64,000 nt of DNA from assembly GCA_015680685.1 (NCBI GenBank), contig MNCI01003111.1, positions 373,065 to 437,064 of the forward strand, read 5' to 3'. Shown here piece after piece: positions 9,869 to 20,749 of the stretch (position 1 is the first letter of the stretch; each line of letters opens with the position of its first letter). Source of the stretch: Gnetum montanum. Its lineage: Eukaryota > Streptophyta > Gnetopsida > Gnetales > Gnetaceae. The notes beneath the pieces were generated by a model that was not told where the DNA came from, searched no databases, and was given only the letters and a program-made list of their open reading frames with translations. Position numbers and translations under genes: made by a program.

Positions 9869-12709
9869 ACAACAATAGGAGAACTCTCTTCATCATGAAC
9901 TATCCTCTATCTCCTACATATGGTTCTTTAATGTCCAATTCTTCTACTTCTTCATCACTAGCTACAACCTCTATGACACCATATTCCAACAATAACATTA
10001 TCTCTACTTTTCAAATAGAAAACACTAAGTGAAATTAACATCGCTTCTCCTCCATATTTTTCATCTCCTCCATGAAATAACAACAAAAGGAGCCCTTTAT
10101 CATTAATTGTTATCTATCCTTCAGTCCTACATCAACTTTAGTAGTTAAAATATCTCAGTCTTCCCTTATTTTGTTGTCTTATTCATCTATTTATACCAAT
10201 GCAAGGGTATCATCTCCTCATATGCTTCCCATGCTTGAATTTCATGTCCTAACAAGGAGTTAGTAGAACTCATTATTATAAGAAAAATCTCTAGTTGCTA
10301 AAAAAAAATAAGTTTCTAAGTCATCTGACAAGAAGATGCATACTCATTCTAAGTCCCATTTAATGCAAACCTCTTAACCTTAAATTATTATTCTTTCATT
10401 TCTATCTCATATGTCTATGAAGAAGAACAAAGCCTCATCATAGATCGCTACTCTGATGAAATCTCAAAAGACTAATCTTTCCCTTGTCAATCCTATCTCT
10501 CCTTTAATAAAACATTATCTTACCTTGGAAAATTTGTTGAAGAATATCATTGTTCTAGCTAATCTTTCCCATCAAAAAAGTGCATTTTCTCTATTATTTA
10601 TGATTCCAATCATAGCTTAGTTTCTTCTTCTAACCATTATGAAATTTACTTTCCCTCCTTGAACAAGGAAAGTGTAACCTCAAGTAATTTTAACATTCCA
10701 AATGTTTCTTATCTAAATCATCTATCCTTATCCCTAACAAACCATCTACCTTTCATATTCCTAATGCTTTAAAATCTATAATACCCTACTTGAAGCCTTC
10801 TATCACATTTCAATACTTAAGCTTTAGTGAATATAATACCTCCAATAGGACTCTAATTGAGGTTTACAAATTTGCATTAGTTCTACATTCCATTTAGGGA
10901 CATTTCAACTAAAGCTAGTTTTTGTTTATTGTAGCCACATAGGTTTGTCTCTTCTTTGCCTCTTATCTTTATCTCCAAAAGAAATTCTTTTGTATTTTTC
11001 TTTCTTGTAATTTTTTGGTTCTTTCATCTTGTATAGTCTATAGTATTCTATAACTATCTATTTATCTAGATTATAGTTATCTTTGCTATGCTATTTCTAT
11101 TTTCTAACTATTTAGCTTATCCAAGAATGTAGGTAGTTATATTTTGAATCTTTAGTCACTTGAATAGTTGACTATGAATGGTGAATCTTTAGTAATCATC
11201 ACTAAATGACAAGGAGTCAAACAATAATGGTGAAAGTTTCCATAGTCATCATGTAATGGCAACAAGTCAAACATGAATAGTTCTATATGTATAATCATAG
11301 TATGAACTTGTAACATACTTTGTACAATTTGTCTTATTTTGAATGTAAAATACTTTTAAAAATTTTAAATGCAAGTTTCAAAAAACTTGGAAACTATTAT
11401 AAATTCTATCATAATGACTTGTAAGATTTTTTCAAAATGTCATTGATTAACACAATTACTTTAGATATTGTCACATAGGAAAAGGAGAAGGCAAAATCAT
11501 CGACTACATCTCCTTCATGAGAGGTTCAACCAATGGCTCTAACCTCTAGGTATCTAGGACATCCTCGTTAGATAATGTTGTTGGCTTTATTGATTAAAGT
11601 TGAAAATAAGTTGTGCATAGAAAATGTTACAAAGTATATAAAATAGTATGTTAATACAAATATTTCTTCCCTCATTGCATGGAATTGTTGCAAATTCAAA
11701 GCTAAGAGTAAAGATAAATTAAGTATAATGCCATAATTCCCTCTATTAGGGATATAGAAAGTAGTAACTTTTAATACAATTAAAAGCTACTTATGCATAA
11801 TTTTCTCAATGAAGTTTTGTAATTTTTTTTGTTCTTTTTATTAATAGGGCATTGTAGTTTTTATCTTTGAATAAAACCAAGGGCATTTTTAAACAGTTTT
11901 ACTAAAAAATGATTTCTTCTTCTATGAAGCAAATACTTCTTGTGTATTACTTGTATATAGTTTTGGTAGAAACATAAATATTGTGTGATTTGATTTTGAT
12001 AGTGTTGAATAAGTGATAGGGATCATCGTTTAGAATGATGGTAAGGTACTCCTTTCTCAAGTCAAAGACTTGGATCCAAGCATAGACACAACTACTCGAA
12101 GAGGTTGGGCTTTTGCTAATCCATTGACCTAGGAGCCCATTTTGGTGGGATGAGTATTATAGCTTTGAGTGATGATCTTGTAGTGATGAATATGCAATCA
12201 AAATCAAGTTTCATAGGAAAAGTTTACTCAAACTTCAATGAAATTTGGGGATACTAGTTCACTAAGAATAGATTTTCCTTTGGAAAAGATTTAAGAATTT
12301 TACTTAAACATTCATAATTAAAGATTTGGAGATTTTAATCTATAAATTATATTATATTAGTTTAGTTATATATTTATGATATATATCTATTATTTGGCCA
12401 AGGGATTTTTTATATTTTTTAAACTAAAAAATCTCAAATTGATTTACTCAGAATTGATTTTCCAAGGACAAAGTCCAAGTTACAAAGTAGTTGGACTCTT
12501 GCAATTAATAATTCCCTTGAAAAAGTTCATCTCTTATCCTAGCATTATGATGATATTATTTATTACCATGGTAAAGTCCAAGAAAAAAAAAAGCTTAGAG
12601 AACTTCCCCTCAACGTTCTCATGATAAATTATTTTACTATGATACAAAAGGACAATCTTGGATAGGGCTTGTAATTGGCCTCTTGGCCAAAATTAAAAAT
12701 CTTATATAA
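9869..12709. other. AT-rich DNA without a recognisable gene
   Basis: Short Ser/Thr/Leu-rich frames (for example 9814-10032) lack neighbouring homologous copies and family motifs. The stretch about 12037-12140 reads as a short ordinary-looking peptide (GWAFANPLT) on the + strand, but stops surround it and I do not recognise it. It may be decayed non-LTR element sequence. A repeat cluster at 11160-11290 is listed separately. Confidence 0.5.
11160..11290. repeat. Degenerate minisatellite, distal cluster
   Basis: Imperfect units of about 50-60 bases built on 'CATCA(C/T)(G/T)TAATG(A/G)CAACAAGTCAAAC' followed by ATGAATAGTTCTATA. The same unit recurs at 12900-13100 beside the chitinase promoter. 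Confidence 0.5.
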
Positions 12710-12717
12710 ACAATAAG

Positions 12718-12860
12718 GTGTTAGTGTAGTGGGAAAACAATTGATTTGGAAGCTCTAGGTTATGGGTTCAACTTTAGTACTCAATGCTTAATTATATAAG
12801 GTTCTAATTAAATTATAAAACTTGTAATATATCTATGTTTCACTTTTCGTAACAGCTAAG
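12718..12860 (+). mobile_element. tRNA-derived SINE-like element
   Basis: A pol III type A box (TTAGTGTAGTGG, 12721-12732) and B box (GGGTTCAACTTT, 12764-12775) are about 32 bases apart and in the right order. The cloverleaf is not conserved and the 3' part is AT-rich without a clear tail, which fits a decayed SINE better than a functional tRNA gene. Boundaries are approximate and no clear target duplication was found. Confidence 0.4.
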
Positions 12861-12899
12861 GTTGAATGGCCAATTGACACCTTGGGGATAAGGATAACA

Positions 12900-13100
12900 A
12901 ATCAAACATAAACGTTGCTATAGTCATCACATAATGACATGAAGCCAAACATGAACGGTTCTATAGTCATCACGCAATGACAACAAAGATCAAACCTGAA
13001 GGGCATTGGTGGGGTCGAAAAATCTCCATCGATCATCACGTAATGACAACGAGTGAAACCTGAACGGCATTGGTGGGGTCGAAAAATCTCCATCGAAGCA
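12900..13100. repeat. Minisatellite upstream of the chitinase promoter
   Basis: Three to four imperfect units. The last two, about 61 bases apart, share GCATTGGTGGGGTCGAAAAA and the following TCTCCATCGA almost exactly (about 13005-13035 and 13066-13098). Earlier units share the TCATCAC(G/A)(C/T)AATGACA core with 11160-11290. It ends about 90 bases before the TATA box. Confidence 0.6.
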
Positions 13101-13188
13101 CCTGCAGGATTGCCAGCTAGCAAAAGGAACATGAGCGCTGCTGCTGCTTCGGCCACCAGACCGCTGCAACACTTGAAGCCGAGGCGCC

Positions 13189-13195
13189 TATAAAT
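13189..13195 (+). promoter_or_regulatory. TATA box of the chitinase-like gene
   Basis: TATAAAT in a GC-rich context, 65-71 bases before the start codon at 13260. This predicts transcription start near 13220. Confidence 0.6.
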
Positions 13196-13259
13196 GAAAC
13201 AGATTCATCAAAAGCAAAATACACTGGTTCTCGCCAGCCATTCATACCCGTAGGTTGTA

Positions 13260-14302
13260 ATGGCATCTTTACGCAGTGGCAACAGCCTCCTCCTCCTGAT
13301 CTCGCTGCCTCTGCTCCTGCTTCTCTCCAGCGCCTCAATCAGAACCGGTAAGTAAAATCTTATGCCAATTCGTTTTTGTGCTTCTGTGACATTTCCTTTT
13401 ACTCGTCTCTTTGGTTTCAGTACATTAATGCACTGTACTAGGGAACAATAACGGTGCGTTGTTCATCTTTTGCATTGCGAGCAGAGGCGGTGTTCGCAGA
13501 GTACATCGGTGCGCTGTTCAACGGGGTGAAGCTCAGCGATATGCCCATCGTAGACAAGAACTTGCACGTGCACTTCATCCTGGCCTTCGCCATCGACTAC
13601 ACAAGCGCCGGCGCTCCCACCGACGGCGACTTCAAACCGTACTGGGACACACACAACATTACGCCGGAGGCGGTGGCGGCCATCAAGGCAGCTCACCCAC
13701 ACGTGAAGGTCGCAGTCAGCCTCGGCGGCGACACCGTCTCTGGCATACCCGTCAAGTTCAGGGCCAGCAACGCCGACGTCTGGATCGGCAACGCTGTACG
13801 ATCGCTCACAGCCATGATCCGCAAGTACCATCTGGACGGCATAGACGTGGACTATGAACATTTCCACTCGGACCCGGCCACTTTCTCGCGATGCATCGGG
13901 GGCCTCATTTCGCGGCTCATGGCCGATGGCGTCATCCTCTTTGCCACCATCGCGCCCTTCGACGACTCCACGGTGCAGAAGTACTACACCACGCTGTGGC
14001 AGAACCACGCCTCCAAAATCGAATTCGTGAACTTCCAGTTCTACGCCTACTCGGCGTCCACCACGGTGGATCAGTTCGTGGCCCACTACTACGACCAGAA
14101 AAAGCGCTACAGCGGCGGCAAAGTCATCGTCAGTTTTTCCACCGATGGGTCCGGCGGACTGAAGCCTGGCCATGGCTTCTTCGAAGCTTGCCAGAAGCTT
14201 AAGGACCAAAATGAGCTTCATGGCATCTTCGTCTGGTGCGCTGACTCCTCCAAGGCCGGCGGATTCCAGCATGAGCCCAAGGCTCAGAGAATTCTCAGTT
14301 GA
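13260..14302 (+). CDS. GH18 chitinase-like protein (chitinase 2 / RuBisCO-associated-protein-like), two exons
   Basis: Predicted secreted glycosyl hydrolase family 18 enzyme that would cleave chitin-type beta-1,4-GlcNAc chains. Exon 1 (13260-13347) starts MASLRSGNSLLLL, a Leu-rich signal peptide, and ends at CCG|GTAAGT. The 137-base intron (13348-13484) ends GAGCAG, a possible tandem acceptor giving or omitting one Ala in frame. Exon 2 (13485-14302) ends ILS-stop, for about 301 residues, normal for plant chitinase-2-like proteins. The catalytic motif LDGIDVDYE fits DxxDxDxE with the acid/base Glu present. Further family-like segments are FVNFQFYAY, GSGGLKPGHGFFEAC and HGIFVW. No stops or shifts. 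Codons are strongly GC-rich against the AT-rich surroundings. It may be a true chitinase or a GH18 lectin/storage relative; the intact catalytic motif favours enzyme. Confidence 0.9.
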
Positions 14303-15162
14303 ACCCACCGCCCCCTCAGGCCGCTTTAGCCTCCCTTACTTTCTGGATAGCCAAAATAAACTACAGAACCTGAATCATTATATTAACACATTACCTTAGT
14401 GCTAAGGCTTCACGCCGTACCTTTGAATCTGGCAAATTAAATTACAATTAACTTGCCATTATGATATTAAATAACCGTCGTCCTTATATAAGCAACTTCG
14501 GCCTTCCTTTGCTTCACGTATAATTTGTATCTGGGTGTCTTTTCTATTCCGTACTGTTTTTACTTTTTGCAATTTCTACTGTGCCCTTGTCCAGCACCTA
14601 TGTATCATCAGAATCTGATTCGTAGAAACCAGGAATCCAGTATTCTTGATTCTGAACATGTTTGGGTTCCTGTGCCTCAAGAAAAAGCGGGGACGGGTTC
14701 ATAGCCGGAGATGTGATAGAGAAAATTTAAATATATTAGTTTTTTAAAAAGATTAAATCTCATAAAATACAATGTATATCATAAAAAAACATTGAGAATA
14801 TAGAACAGGTACAATGTAAATTCAAAATATTGTTAGTGTTTAAAAATTGCACAAAAGATTGCAATATCACCATTAAACTGAAGTAAAAGAATTTGCAAAG
14901 GTCTGGAAGGCACTCAAGAACCATAATCTGGCCAAACATATAATTTCTGCAATAACCAAAATCACAGCAATAAAATAAAATGAAGCCCTTGTGTTACTCA
15001 ATCCAATTTTTTCAGGAATGAAATTAAACCTCAAGCCCCAACCAAATTTATAACAAATTAAGTTTGCTAATACTTTTATTCAACGACAAACTGTGAATAG
15101 CGCTGTAGGGCCATGTTGAAGACGACCACATTATAACAAGACACAACTTAACTAAACTAGCA

Positions 15163-15240
15163 TAGCCCAGTAACTCACCTCACCTATGATTATTGAAAAC
15201 CTAGCCCAGTAACTCACCTCACCTATGATTATTGAAAACC
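15163..15240. repeat. Two-copy tandem duplication, 39-base unit
   Basis: The unit beginning TAGCCCAGTAACTCACCTCA is repeated head to tail with no visible mismatch over 39 bases. Confidence 0.85.
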
Positions 15241-15726
15241 TTTCTGATGAGCACCAGATGAAGGGGAAAAAGTAAAAATAGAGTGTCATGAGCATGCAGA
15301 TGGCCCTTGGCCCGTTGCCTCATAAGCAGACAGATTTTCAAAGAAGGTTGAACAAGCATCCATCCGTCATCATTTTCATGACTCATGACCCATGACGATG
15401 ACCCTGTTTTGTTTTTTCTTTGTTCAGCAGAGAATGAACAATAAACAACACGCGTGAATGTGAGTCATGGCGGAACCTTTGACGCTTCCAAAGGCCAATC
15501 CATGCAAATGCAATGTTTTCTTCGCACGCCCGTCCCCTCTCCGTATGAGCCAAACTAGGCACTCCGGCCTTCGGATACCAAAGCAGCCCTTCCATGATTT
15601 CCATGTGTTTGTTTATTCATTCGTACTCCCTTTTCTGTGGGATGCAATGAATCTTGATTACATGCTTGCCACTTAACAATGAAATGAAGTTTCTCCGAAG
15701 ATTCACGACAGGAGAAGATCGGTAAG

Positions 15727-15788
15727 GTTTTAATGTACAATGCAGACAGACATAAGATTTTAAAGATTTTAATGTACAATGCAGACAA
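15727..15788. repeat. Two-copy direct repeat, 39-base period
   Basis: TTTTAATGTACAATGCAGACA occurs twice, 39 bases apart, separated by a short AT-rich spacer. Confidence 0.75.
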
Positions 15789-16539
15789 GGAAACCATTTC
15801 AATGTATATATACATATCCAGACAATTTTATTGGAAATTATGAAATCCGTACCCATTGTGGATTTAATGCCCTTCTGCACATGCTCCCCCAATCTAATGG
15901 AACAGTTCATCAAAATTTATCCCGAATCACAAATCTCCCGTGCATAGCCCAACACAAAGAAACGTGGTATCAGCAAAGACAACGGTCAACGGGAAGGCCA
16001 CCAGACCAGGTAGTTCTTTTGTTAATCCTAAACACGGATGGTGGTGGTGGTTTGTTATTTAGATAATACTAAATTGCATTAGCATGCCTTTAAACTAACA
16101 TGGGTGTTACGGTACGTCGTTTACTTTATTTACACCATTTTAAAGGAATAGGATGAGTGTAATTATATCATGGGTGTTAGAACTTAAAATAAGTGAAGCA
16201 TAGGTATATCCTAAGATGTATAGAAGTGTTTAACTCAATGCTATTTAGTAGAATCAAACATGTAACCTTGGGTTACCATGCTAAAACCTATACTCATTGT
16301 TTACCTGAATATAAATATGTCAAGTAAACCATTTCTTTTTTAATGAAAATAAAAAAATAAACTATTTAAAAAGTGATAAATAATAAAAAGCTTTACACAA
16401 AATTTACATTTGCATTGCATGTTACAAAGATTAAACCATTATCATAGTTAGATTTAGAGGTGATGAAACCTTACTACAAGTAAAATTTTTAATTTCTATG
16501 ATTTATTTTCATATATTTTTAATGGTCTTTTCTATGATT

Positions 16540-17832
16540 TGTTAAGGATTTTCCCTTTCAATCCCTTGGAATGGATATTACTAGTTTTTCTTTGAGAAAA
16601 CAAGTTGCCATATGTGGTAATTTTAGTACTAAAACTACTTCTAATCATATCATTACTAGTCATTACTAGTCATTGGAATCCTTTGGGCTTTTTAGAATAT
16701 GAGAAAAGGGCAAATTGAAATTAGTGTTGTAAAGATAAACAAATTAATGATAACATTTGTTAGAATGGGAACAAGGACCAAACCTATTACTTTTAAATGT
16801 TATCAATAAATATCCAAAATCAAGTAATTTTACTTTTGTAAGGCCACAAGGTAGCTCCAATATTGATTTTTTTTTCTAGCCCAAACAATGTTTGCAACAT
16901 CAAATGTTTAGAAATAGATGAAGAAATAATTGAATCATACCATCTCTCTTTATACTTCACATTATTAACATATACATAGCATATTAGATATTCCAAGAGG
17001 CAAAAGCACTTTAGAATAACTACAAAAATGAAAAAGGATTTTCAAAATGAAATTCTAAATATTTCCAAAGGCCAAAATACAAATAATCAACAATGGTTTA
17101 ATGAATAGCTAGAATTTTATTAAAGATTCAGAATTCACCGAAGACTATCAAGTCATAAAAATCTAATTTGAAGTAAGAAGATAGAATTTCTCAAATAGAT
17201 ACATACTAGTTTATAAGAAATGATAAAGAAATATCTCAAATGTTTTTGGCATTCATTTCAAAGCAAAAGAAGAACAAACTATGCTTTATCTCTTAAAGAT
17301 ATTGAAAATTTTTATCAAGTTTTTTCATAGTGATGATAAAATTAAAGATTTTCATAACAATATTATTACATTTTTTTATTTCTTTTAATGATACAATGCA
17401 AGGGACAAAAATGCATTAGGAAAAGTTGTTAATGTAGATCACTTATATGGAGAAATGCTTAAATAAAAAGGACCATTGGTATAGAATATCATTTCAAATA
17501 AGTTAAATTTAGCTATAGAAATGAGATCAAAATAAATAACTTTATGGGATGTTATGTGGAATTCTCCTCTATCAAATAAATATTGAAAAAAATAGAAGAA
17601 ATTCAAGACAAACACAATATGATATTATGCTACTTAAAGCAAAGATGATGTCGTTAGAGGTTGAAGCTATTTGTCAATTTATAGCCTATACTATAATCTT
17701 TCCGCATTTTTATTGAATAAATATTCTAAAAAAGTGATGATGGAAAACCATGATAAAGGATGGCTTCATAAGGAAGTTCTATGACTTAATAAATGGAATA
17801 TTCAAGAGCATCTTTATTATTCTAATCCTAAA
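16540..17832 (+). mobile_element. LINE fragment, copy 1
   Basis: From about 16690 it is colinear with 30395-31206. On the + strand the broken translation resembles the endonuclease C-terminal part and the start of the RT region of a plant LINE: a CLEIDEE segment (equivalent to the better-preserved copy 2), an 'ARILLKIQKSP' helix, and a 'SKRRTNYALSLKDIENFYQ' segment near 17260-17320. It continues past the end of copy 2 up to 17832, where the LTR of element D begins. It is full of stops. Confidence 0.5.
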
Positions 17833-18679
17833 TGATGAGTGGTGAGGTACCCCTACGTCCAACCATACAAATCACAAGTGTTCCCTCACGATTCGGTCAA
17901 ATTTTGTGGATGGGACTAGTTGTGCATCTAGATCGTTATGCCTTGATTGTAGTTCATTGTCTTCCCACTTGGACTAGTGGTAGTTTTTTGTCATGTAGGT
18001 TTAGTCCAAAGTGAGGCATATGATGATTGATGTTGTCTAGCCCTAAGCTACTCCTAATGATAATAAAGAGATTAATTAATTAAGCTAATTAATAGTGGAA
18101 AACAAAATCTAAACTAGCTTGCGTGTGATGAGTATCCATCTTTAACCGTTCGCGCATGCCTTGGACTTCACGTAACTACCAATGGAATTACCAAGCATAT
18201 GTCACTGGGTGCACCAAATAATACATTGATGGGCTACCAAGTAATTACACTTAAGCACTCGTGATTAGTCGTACTCATTCTGCTTAATGATAGGAATAAT
18301 AAACTATAATAAATGAAAACAATAACTAAGGAAAATAGTAAACATTTAAGTGATTAAAACTAATAATAAATCTAAGTGGATGATGTAATGATGAAAGTAA
18401 TCTTAATCTTTATTGTTGAACATGTAATGTGTCCAAGTGTGTCACACTTGAATAAGGATGTCGTATAATCACTTTAACATCATACTGCAGGCACTCATTG
18501 AGTATTTTGTAAGACTATGGAATAAAACTACAAGAGTTTGGCTTCTCTATTAACTATACCATGCCCAAACCATGCATCCAAGCACTATATTTATAGGCTA
18601 GCATACATGCCATGATATCAGATATTTGACATGACTTCTTGGGCCTTAATAATGAAGCTAGGTAAAATACAATTTATCA
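17833..18679 (-). repeat. 3' LTR of element D
   Basis: Starts TGATGAGTGGTGAGGTACCC, ends ATCA next to the purine-tract complement TACCCCCACGA. TATA box on the minus strand at 18595-18588, with a decayed GATATC motif upstream (about 18613-18630). 847 bases, close to the other family A LTRs. Confidence 0.8.
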
Positions 18680-19783
18680 TACCCCCACGATTGAATGAAA
18701 ACTCATCCTTGAGTGAACAAAAAGAGGAACAAGTCCCTTACAAAATATTGGGAAGGTATGGGATTATTGACTGACGCTAACTACTGACTAACTTTGAATG
18801 CCACATTACAAAATTTTATTTGAGTGGATGCATATGAAATGATAGAGTGACAAAAAGACTTGATAGAAATTGAAGATTACAAAATTTGTAGAGGTCTTCA
18901 AGAATCTGCTGAAGTTGATTCTTCTTATTACTACTAGTGATGGTAGACTTTGAACCTTGATTGTTATGTTGATGCTTCTCTAGTTATGCAAAACATTCTT
19001 GAAGGGAGGACTGAAATTTCTTATCATCATCCTATGGATCTAAGAAACATGTGAAGTTTGAGCTACTATCTTATATGTGCTTTGATTTGTCCATGGACAT
19101 ATCCTCCATTGTCCCCCCTTTACTTCGTTTTCATTCCTGATAAAAGACCTTCTTCCTTAGGCATTTCTTTTAGCATTACCTGTAGTTACCAAAGGATCAA
19201 CATTAGTTTTGGTAAATTTTTTTCTTTAATAATCAACCCTCTCTGGATCCCTTAGTTTGCGTTTAAGCATAAGGTGATGACAATGTACTATACCCAAGAC
19301 TATGAGGTAACTAAAATCATCAAGTTATTCACATTATTTTGATCAATTACTATTAGTTACCATGATTTTCAAAAATATGATGTTAGAAAAATTTCAAAAA
19401 GGACATCCTTACCCCCATGACTAATAAGTGTAACTTTAGAAGCACACAAGTTTTTGAACAGTTGAAACCAAAGGTTTGATTCAAAAGATGGCCAAGAAGT
19501 AGTAATGGATATGGAAATAGAAAAGTAGGAAAAATTAATGAAATATATGAGAAGTAGTTCAAAAATCATGCATAAATTGAAAGAAGCTAGCACTAATATT
19601 CTAGAATATGTGAAGGTTATTTCAAAGCCATGATCAACAAAAGTCATGCAAGTGGGTCCTCCTCGAAGCATGCTCCAACCATTATGCCCTTGCATAACCA
19701 CTTCTATAGATGTTAATGGGCACCCTAGAAGTTAAATGTAGATCATGTATTTGTTTCAAACAACACACAACTACCATGGTTGG
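18680..19783 (-). other. 3' internal noncoding sequence of element D, with purine tract
   Basis: Polypurine tract on the minus strand (TCGTGGGGGTA) next to the LTR. It is close to 60909-61700 of element E and holds no accessory gene. A conserved hairpin lies at 19645-19696. Ends at the insertion point of element A; the flanks read GTTGG on the left and ATTAG on the right, at best an imperfect target duplication. Confidence 0.6.
19645..19696 (-). ncRNA. Conserved RNA hairpin, element D copy
   Basis: Arms CATGCAAG-t-GGG and CCCTTGCAT pair as in the other copies. The inner stem is weaker here. Confidence 0.5.
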
Positions 19784-20608
19784 TGATGAGTGGTGAGATA
19801 CCCCTACACTCAACCATACAAATACGAGTGTTTTCACATGCGATTCGGTCGAACTCCGCAGACGGACTAGTTGTGGCACCTAGATCATTAACCTTAGGTC
19901 GCAGTTTGCTTTCTTTCCACTTGGACTAGTATTATATTTTTCACGTCTGGTTTAGTCCAAAGTGAGGTGTATGATGTGTTCCTAATCTAATGCTACTCTT
20001 GAAGGTAATGGAAGGTAATATTAACTAAGCTAGGAGGAAAGGGTAAGAAAATCTAATCTAGCCTAAGTGCGATGAGTAGCCATTCCTTGATTATTCGTAC
20101 ACATCTTGGACTTCTTGCATGACTACCACTGGGATTACCAAGCACAGATCCTAGGTACGCCACTGGGTTACCAAGTAGTCATACTTAAATGCTCGTAATC
20201 AAGTCGTACTCATTCCGTGGTTTAACATGAGTTTAAGGGTGAGAGAAACTAGTTAGGAAAGCAGTAAATAACAATTAAATAAATAAATAAACAAAGTGAA
20301 TGCTGCAATGATAAATTAATCTTGATCTTTATTTTCGTTCATGTGCATGTCCAAGTATGTCACACTCAAATAAAGGATGTTGTACAATTACATTCACCAC
20401 ATTGTGGGCAGACACGGGAAAATAATCTATCTCTGGAAGGATCAAATTGCCAGAGTTTAGCTACAATCTACTCTATGTTATCAAACAAGGGAGAGTCGCC
20501 TCTTATTTATAGAACTGGTAGTAGGCTATGATATCGCGTACGCAATACCGTAGGGAAAGATGCGATATCATGTACGCGATATCGTGTACGCGATATTGCA
20601 TCCCATCA
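19784..20608 (-). repeat. 3' LTR of element A
   Basis: TGATGAGTGG...TCCCATCA. TATA on the minus strand at 20511-20504, with a GATATC motif array upstream at 20528-20600. A block with CACTGGGATTACCAAGCACA lies in the R/U5 part. Confidence 0.85.
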
Positions 20609-20749
20609 TACCCCCACGACTGAATAAAAACTTGTCCTCGAGTTACAGTGATTACATAGTGGATAGGTATGGGATTGTTAGCTGGGAAAAGAAATGGAAT
20701 GATTTCACAGTGTGGGAAGAAAATAAAATAAAGACACAACACACAGAAT

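Larger units (their letters stand above)
14303..16539. other. 3' flank of the chitinase gene and intergenic DNA
   Basis: The first few hundred bases probably hold the 3' UTR (AATAAA-type signal at about 14355-14360). No convincing gene follows; the short frames around 15380-16066 overlap on both strands and show no family motif. Two small tandem duplications lie inside (15163-15240 and 15727-15788). Confidence 0.5.

Noticed and set aside
12721-12790. Functional tRNA gene
   Set aside because: A and B boxes are present but no cloverleaf arms or anticodon stem can be formed.
13459-13857. 132-codon + strand frame in another phase of the chitinase exon
   Set aside because: Arg/His-rich out-of-phase shadow of the GH18 frame.
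13463-14308. 281-codon open frame antisense to the chitinase exon
   Set aside because: Mirror of a GC-rich coding exon. No family motif, while the + strand has a signal peptide, GH18 catalytic motif and a proper intron.
15383-16066. Cluster of overlapping short frames on both strands after the chitinase gene
   Set aside because: No motif, no splice signals, frames overlap antisense, ordinary for random sequence of this composition.
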